From contig JAUXXX010000040.1 in the NCBI GenBank assembly GCA_030684695.1, forward strand, positions 1-35,401: DNA of 35,401 nucleotides. Direction: 5' to 3'. Within the stretch, counting starts at the first letter, position 1. The number at the start of each line of letters is the position of its first letter. Shown piece by piece: positions 33,069-35,401 of this stretch. This DNA is from a bacterium. GTDB lineage: Bacteria > Bacillota_I > Bacilli_A > Izemoplasmatales > Hujiaoplasmataceae. The position numbers were made by a program, and so were the translations under genes. The notes below the pieces were generated by a model that was not told the DNA's origin, did no database searches, and saw nothing but the letters and a program-made list of their open reading frames with translations.

Positions 33069-33287
33069 ATAGATTATAAATAATGTAGTTTAATGTTATT
33101 TAGTTATTAATTATACATAAGCGTTTGTATGAAGATGAAGTTCTTTTACAGAAGCTTACATTTTGTCAAATGGAAGCATACTCAAATTAAAACCTACATT
33201 TTCGAAATTTACATTTGTATTTGATACGCGTTATTGAAGAAGACAATAAACTTTTATTTATAGATTCACAAAGATTTGCATTCGTTT
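33069..33287. other. AT-rich intergenic stretch with nothing identified
   Basis: No coding region, repeat or RNA motif could be supported. A short open frame beginning near 33276 on the plus strand lacks a ribosome site. Confidence 0.6.
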
Positions 33288-33318
33288 CTAAAAATAAAAG
33301 CACCCATTGCTGGATGCT
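33288..33318 (-). terminator. Minus-strand terminator-like hairpin without an obvious gene
   Basis: On the minus strand AGCATCC (33318-33312) pairs with GGGTGCT (33305-33299) with one mismatch, followed by TTTATTTTT. The nearest upstream gene on this strand is HTH paralog 3, about 200 bp away, which has its own weaker hairpin. Confidence 0.55.
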
Positions 33319-33493
33319 CCTATTCTTTAAAAAATACGGTTTATGAAGGAATTTCTTCCATAGATTTACTTGTAATTGCGTTTGTTACAAACGAAAAGGA
33401 GAGTCATAAAACCATTAAGCACTATAGTATTTTTTTTACAAAAAACCAAAGTTATCGATTAATGGATTACTTTTTTTAGAACTCAATTTTACT

Positions 33494-33516
33494 TAGAAAA
33501 CTTCCCATATAGGAAG
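33494..33516 (-). terminator. Weak terminator of HTH paralog 3
   Basis: On the minus strand CTTCC (33516-33512) pairs with GGAAG (33505-33501) right after the stop codon, then TTTTCT. The stem is short; readthrough to the hairpin at 33318 is possible. Confidence 0.55.
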
Positions 33517-33690
33517 CTATTTGGTTCCCTGATCGACAAATTTTTGTAAGTCGATTAGTTTTACACGCCAATATTTTCCGATTTTTACTGCTTTTAATTC
33601 ACCCTTTTTAATGTAGTTATAGACAGTACGTTGTGTTACTTTAAGAACGTCTGTAATTTCTTCTACAGTATAGAGTTTTAATTCTTCCAT
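33517..33690 (-). CDS. Excisionase/BldC-like HTH protein, paralog 3
   Basis: A 57-aa protein: MEELKLYTVEEITDVLKV, then TQRTVYNYIKKG, then a wing (LKAVKIGKYWRVKLIDLQKF) and VDQGTK. It matches paralogs 1 and 2 along its whole length. GAAGGGGA lies 8 bp before the ATG. Its leader has TCCCC (around 33735-33740 on the minus strand), which could pair with GGGGA of the ribosome site. It is upstream of membrane paralog B on the same strand, but not obviously on the same transcript, since terminator-like hairpins and a promoter lie between. Confidence 0.9.
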   Translation of the reverse strand: MEELKLYTVEEITDVLKVTQRTVYNYIKKGELKAVKIGKYWRVKLIDLQKFVDQGTK

Positions 33691-33754
33691 TTAATAATCC
33701 CCTTCTTTCGTAATTACATCAATGGTATATTTTGGGGGAGGAACGTTGAGATTT

Positions 33755-33772
33755 CATGATTTTCATATTGTA
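33755..33772 (-). promoter_or_regulatory. Motif site D at the putative -10 of HTH paralog 3
   Basis: On the minus strand TACAAT (33772-33767) is a possible -10 box, and ATATGAAAATCATG (33768-33755), identical to site B, overlaps it. No good -35 was found at normal spacing. Confidence 0.55.
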
Positions 33773-33886
33773 CTATTTAACTATTAGCGTAGTATTTAAA
33801 CAAGTCAACTATAATCTAAATTGATTATTCGTGTAGTTGAAAATCTCTTTTGTACGGATGCTGTTACTTTTTGAAAAAGACATCAA

Positions 33887-33945
33887 GGATAAAAGCAGGC
33901 CCCACGCAAAATCATATGATTTGCCGATAGTTCCTGCTTTCGTCC
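33887..33945 (+). ncRNA. Structured RNA candidate, unidentified
   Basis: GGA-TA-AAAGCAGG (33887-33899) can pair with CCTGCTTT-CG-TCC (33933-33945). Inside is an asymmetric loop (CCCCAC/CGATAGTT), then a second stem GCAAA (33906-33910)/TTTGC (33920-33924). No known riboswitch is recognised. On the minus strand the same fold is followed by TTTTAT and could end the ice-binding protein gene, so it may simply be a terminator. Confidence 0.4.
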
Positions 33946-33952
33946 CTGCTTC

Positions 33953-33978
33953 ATTATGCTTCACCAGCATAATTTTTT
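33953..33978 (+). terminator. Plus-strand Rho-independent terminator
   Basis: ATTATGC (33953-33959) pairs with GCATAAT (33967-33973), then TTTTTT. No plus-strand protein gene ends here, so it implies a non-coding plus-strand transcript. Confidence 0.7.
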
Positions 33979-34050
33979 ATACTTATCCTACAATGAACAA
34001 GATTTTTGTGTTATCAAATACGAATTGGTATTGGATGTTTTTACCTATTA

Positions 34051-35401
34051 CTAACCAACTATATTTGCATCAAGTGTGACTTCTGTTTGGGCATATAGTC
34101 TTCCATCAATTACTGCATTGGTTGCTACAGTGATATCTGTTTGAGCTAGTATTGTTCCCACGAAATGTGATCCTGTTCCAATTGCAACAGTTCCAGCTAC
34201 TTGCCATATGATATTAGAAGCAAGCACGCCGCCAGTTAGAGTAATGTTGATTCCATTCGCTAACGTTAATTTTCCTGCAATTTGGAAGATAAAGATATCG
34301 GTAGCACTTCCGGACAAGACGACATCTGTATTGATGAGGAGGTCTGTTCCGTATTTGTAGACACCCGCATAAAGAGTTTTTCCGCTAATATCACCCGCAT
34401 ATAATTCGGTATAATTTGCTGCTCTGCCAGCAGCGTCTGTATAAGCAGCTTCCATGTCACTTACTGCGGTAGTTAAGTAGGCAGGAGTAGGATCAAGATA
34501 GTCGGATGCATAAATATTACCAACGACCATCGATGAGGTTGCGAAATGCAATTCGGAATCCAGTATGAGATCAAATCCAGTGATATAGGTTGCTGCTACT
34601 GGACTGACACCAATGTTTCCGGTGATGATTGTAACACCTGTAGCGGAAATTCCAGCCTTAGCAAGGATGATGAAGTCTCCAGCAAGTCCAAGATTAACGG
34701 TCTCGATTGGTGAAACAACTACTTGATTTGAAATGGTAATAATGATACTTCCGAACACTTCAGGAACTGCAACAGAAGTAGCAGTTACAATCACGGTTCC
34801 ATTTGCAATGGCGGTAAGAAGACCAGCTTGTGTGATAGAGGCCATTCCAGTATCGTTTTGGACACTCCAGATTAATGATTTGTCTGCAGCATCAATAGGT
34901 AAAACAAGAGCTGACATTTGTAAGGTTCCAGCAGTGACGTTGATGATTATTGCGTCTCCAGCACCTGAGACGGCGATGGATTCAACGAGAATATCTTGAT
35001 TTGATAAAGTAATCACTAACGTACCATTGATACTTGGTGTACTGACAGAAGTTGCTTTAACAGTAACGGTACCATTGGTAATTGCACTTAATAGTCCAGT
35101 TGAGTTAATAGAAGCAGTTCCGGTACCAGGGATAATACTCCATACGACAGATTTATCCGCTGCATTGGCAGGCAAGACAAGAGCTGACATTTGTAAAGTG
35201 CCATGGAATGTGGAAATCGCTATTGCGGATCCAGCACCTGAGACGGCGATGGATTCAACGAGAATATCTTGATTTGATAAAGTAATCACTAACGTACCAT
35301 TGATACTAGGTGTACTGACAGAGGTTGCTTTAACAGTAACGGTACCATTGGTAATTGCACTTAATAGTCCAGTTGAGTTAATAGAAGCAGTTCCGGTACC
35401 A
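34051..35401 (-). CDS. Ig-like repeat and DUF3494 ice-binding-like protein, N-terminus outside the window
   Basis: The last 450 residues of a larger protein; the frame stays open to the window edge. N-terminal here are bacterial Ig-like (BIG2-type) repeats of about 91 aa (each with SAITNGTVTVKATS-like and SNQDILVESIAVSGAG-like segments). The last about 220 residues form a DUF3494 domain: LAGDFIILAKAGISATG, VTIITGNIGVSP, TLYAGVYKYGTDL, DIFIFQIAGKL, NIIWQVAG and HFVGTILAQTDITV, ending AQTEVTLDANIVG. DUF3494 proteins bind ice or act as surface adhesins in cold-living microbes. No sorting signal follows. The signal peptide, if any, is beyond 35401. Confidence 0.9.
   Translation of the reverse strand, partial: GTGTASINSTGLLSAITNGTVTVKATSVSTPSINGTLVITLSNQDILVESIAVSGAGSAIAISTFHGTLQMSALVLPANAADKSVVWSIIPGTGTASINSTGLLSAITNGTVTVKATSVSTPSINGTLVITLSNQDILVESIAVSGAGDAIIINVTAGTLQMSALVLPIDAADKSLIWSVQNDTGMASITQAGLLTAIANGTVIVTATSVAVPEVFGSIIITISNQVVVSPIETVNLGLAGDFIILAKAGISATGVTIITGNIGVSPVAATYITGFDLILDSELHFATSSMVVGNIYASDYLDPTPAYLTTAVSDMEAAYTDAAGRAANYTELYAGDISGKTLYAGVYKYGTDLLINTDVVLSGSATDIFIFQIAGKLTLANGINITLTGGVLASNIIWQVAGTVAIGTGSHFVGTILAQTDITVATNAVIDGRLYAQTEVTLDANIVG
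34957..35401 (-). repeat. 273-bp tandem repeat encoding Ig-like domains
   Basis: Bases 34957-35128 recur at 35230-35401, offset 273 bp (91 codons), with only two mismatches seen in 172 bases. A more diverged copy continues toward 34700. The near-identity suggests recent duplication or gene conversion. Confidence 0.92.

Noticed and set aside
33276-33479. A 67-aa plus-strand open frame
   Set aside because: It crosses a minus-strand terminator, lacks a ribosome site and a promoter, and resembles no protein.
27222-33690. Prophage or integrative element suggested by excisionase-like proteins
   Set aside because: No integrase, capsid, relaxase, attachment-site repeat or flanking tRNA was found.
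33837-34079. An 80-aa plus-strand open frame
   Set aside because: It runs through the structured RNA and terminator region and into the end of the ice-binding gene; no ribosome site.
34733-35272. Two 81-88 aa plus-strand open frames within the ice-binding gene
   Set aside because: They are antisense shadows of the Ig-like repeats and resemble each other only because the repeats do.
1-35401. CRISPR arrays, insertion sequences and tRNA genes
   Set aside because: I saw no regularly spaced repeats, transposase genes or tRNA cloverleaf sequences; the only repeats are inside coding genes.

Overview
The window looks like a low-GC Gram-positive or early-branching, cell-wall-less-type (Mollicutes/Izemoplasma-like) chromosome using the standard genetic code. 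UGA is a stop codon (for example in the GGDEF gene and rex) and tryptophan is encoded by UGG, which argues against Mycoplasma or Spiroplasma. Together with the AT-rich DNA, Shine-Dalgarno-led genes, a classical str operon, Rex, [FeFe] hydrogenases and an ice-binding-type protein, this suggests an anaerobic fermenter from a cold or marine setting. The lineage is an inference from gene content, not a database result.

Layout. 0-1 kb: the 3' end of an rRNA operon (5S rRNA plus terminator), a small membrane protein and a 57-aa winged-helix-like protein. 1-5.2 kb: an AAA/ABC-type ATPase, a diguanylate cyclase overlapping a SagB-type nitroreductase, and a cysteine synthase-family PLP enzyme. 5.2-9.8 kb: the str operon (rpsL, rpsG, fusA) from a consensus promoter, then tuf with its own promoter and terminator. 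9.8-13.4 kb: tatD, then two tandem T-box antiterminators in front of a polar amino-acid ABC transporter (binding protein, permease, ATPase). 13.6-19.0 kb: a redox/hydrogen operon of rex, a thioredoxin-like [2Fe-2S] protein, a putative sensory [FeFe] hydrogenase with a PAS domain, a SpoIIE/PP2C-type phosphatase and a group B-like [FeFe] hydrogenase, almost all overlapping or tightly spaced. 19.3-21.9 kb: ychF, a CinA C-terminal-type amidase and a DUF1295 membrane protein. 22-23.5 kb: a membrane protein with an Arg/Asp repeat. 23.7-27 kb: a small membrane protein, and a TetR regulator divergent from an MMPL/RND exporter.

27-33.8 kb is the least conventional part. Three paralogous 57-72 aa excisionase/BldC-like HTH proteins (two too short for ordinary gene-length cut-offs) alternate with two paralogous membrane proteins of a family I do not recognise, a Pr6Pr-like membrane protein, a GT4 glycosyltransferase and a protein with four DUF1508-like repeats. 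A short motif (ATGAAAATCATG and relatives) recurs beside the promoters of several of these genes, which suggests a small self-contained regulon, probably acting on the cell envelope.

33.8-35.4 kb: a strongly structured intergenic RNA/terminator region, and the 3' part of a large secreted-type protein with Ig-like (BIG2-type) repeats followed by a DUF3494 ice-binding-like domain; it runs off the window edge.

The best candidate for an undescribed system is the HTH/membrane-paralog island. The sensory-hydrogenase/phosphatase operon and the tandem T-box are the next most interesting.
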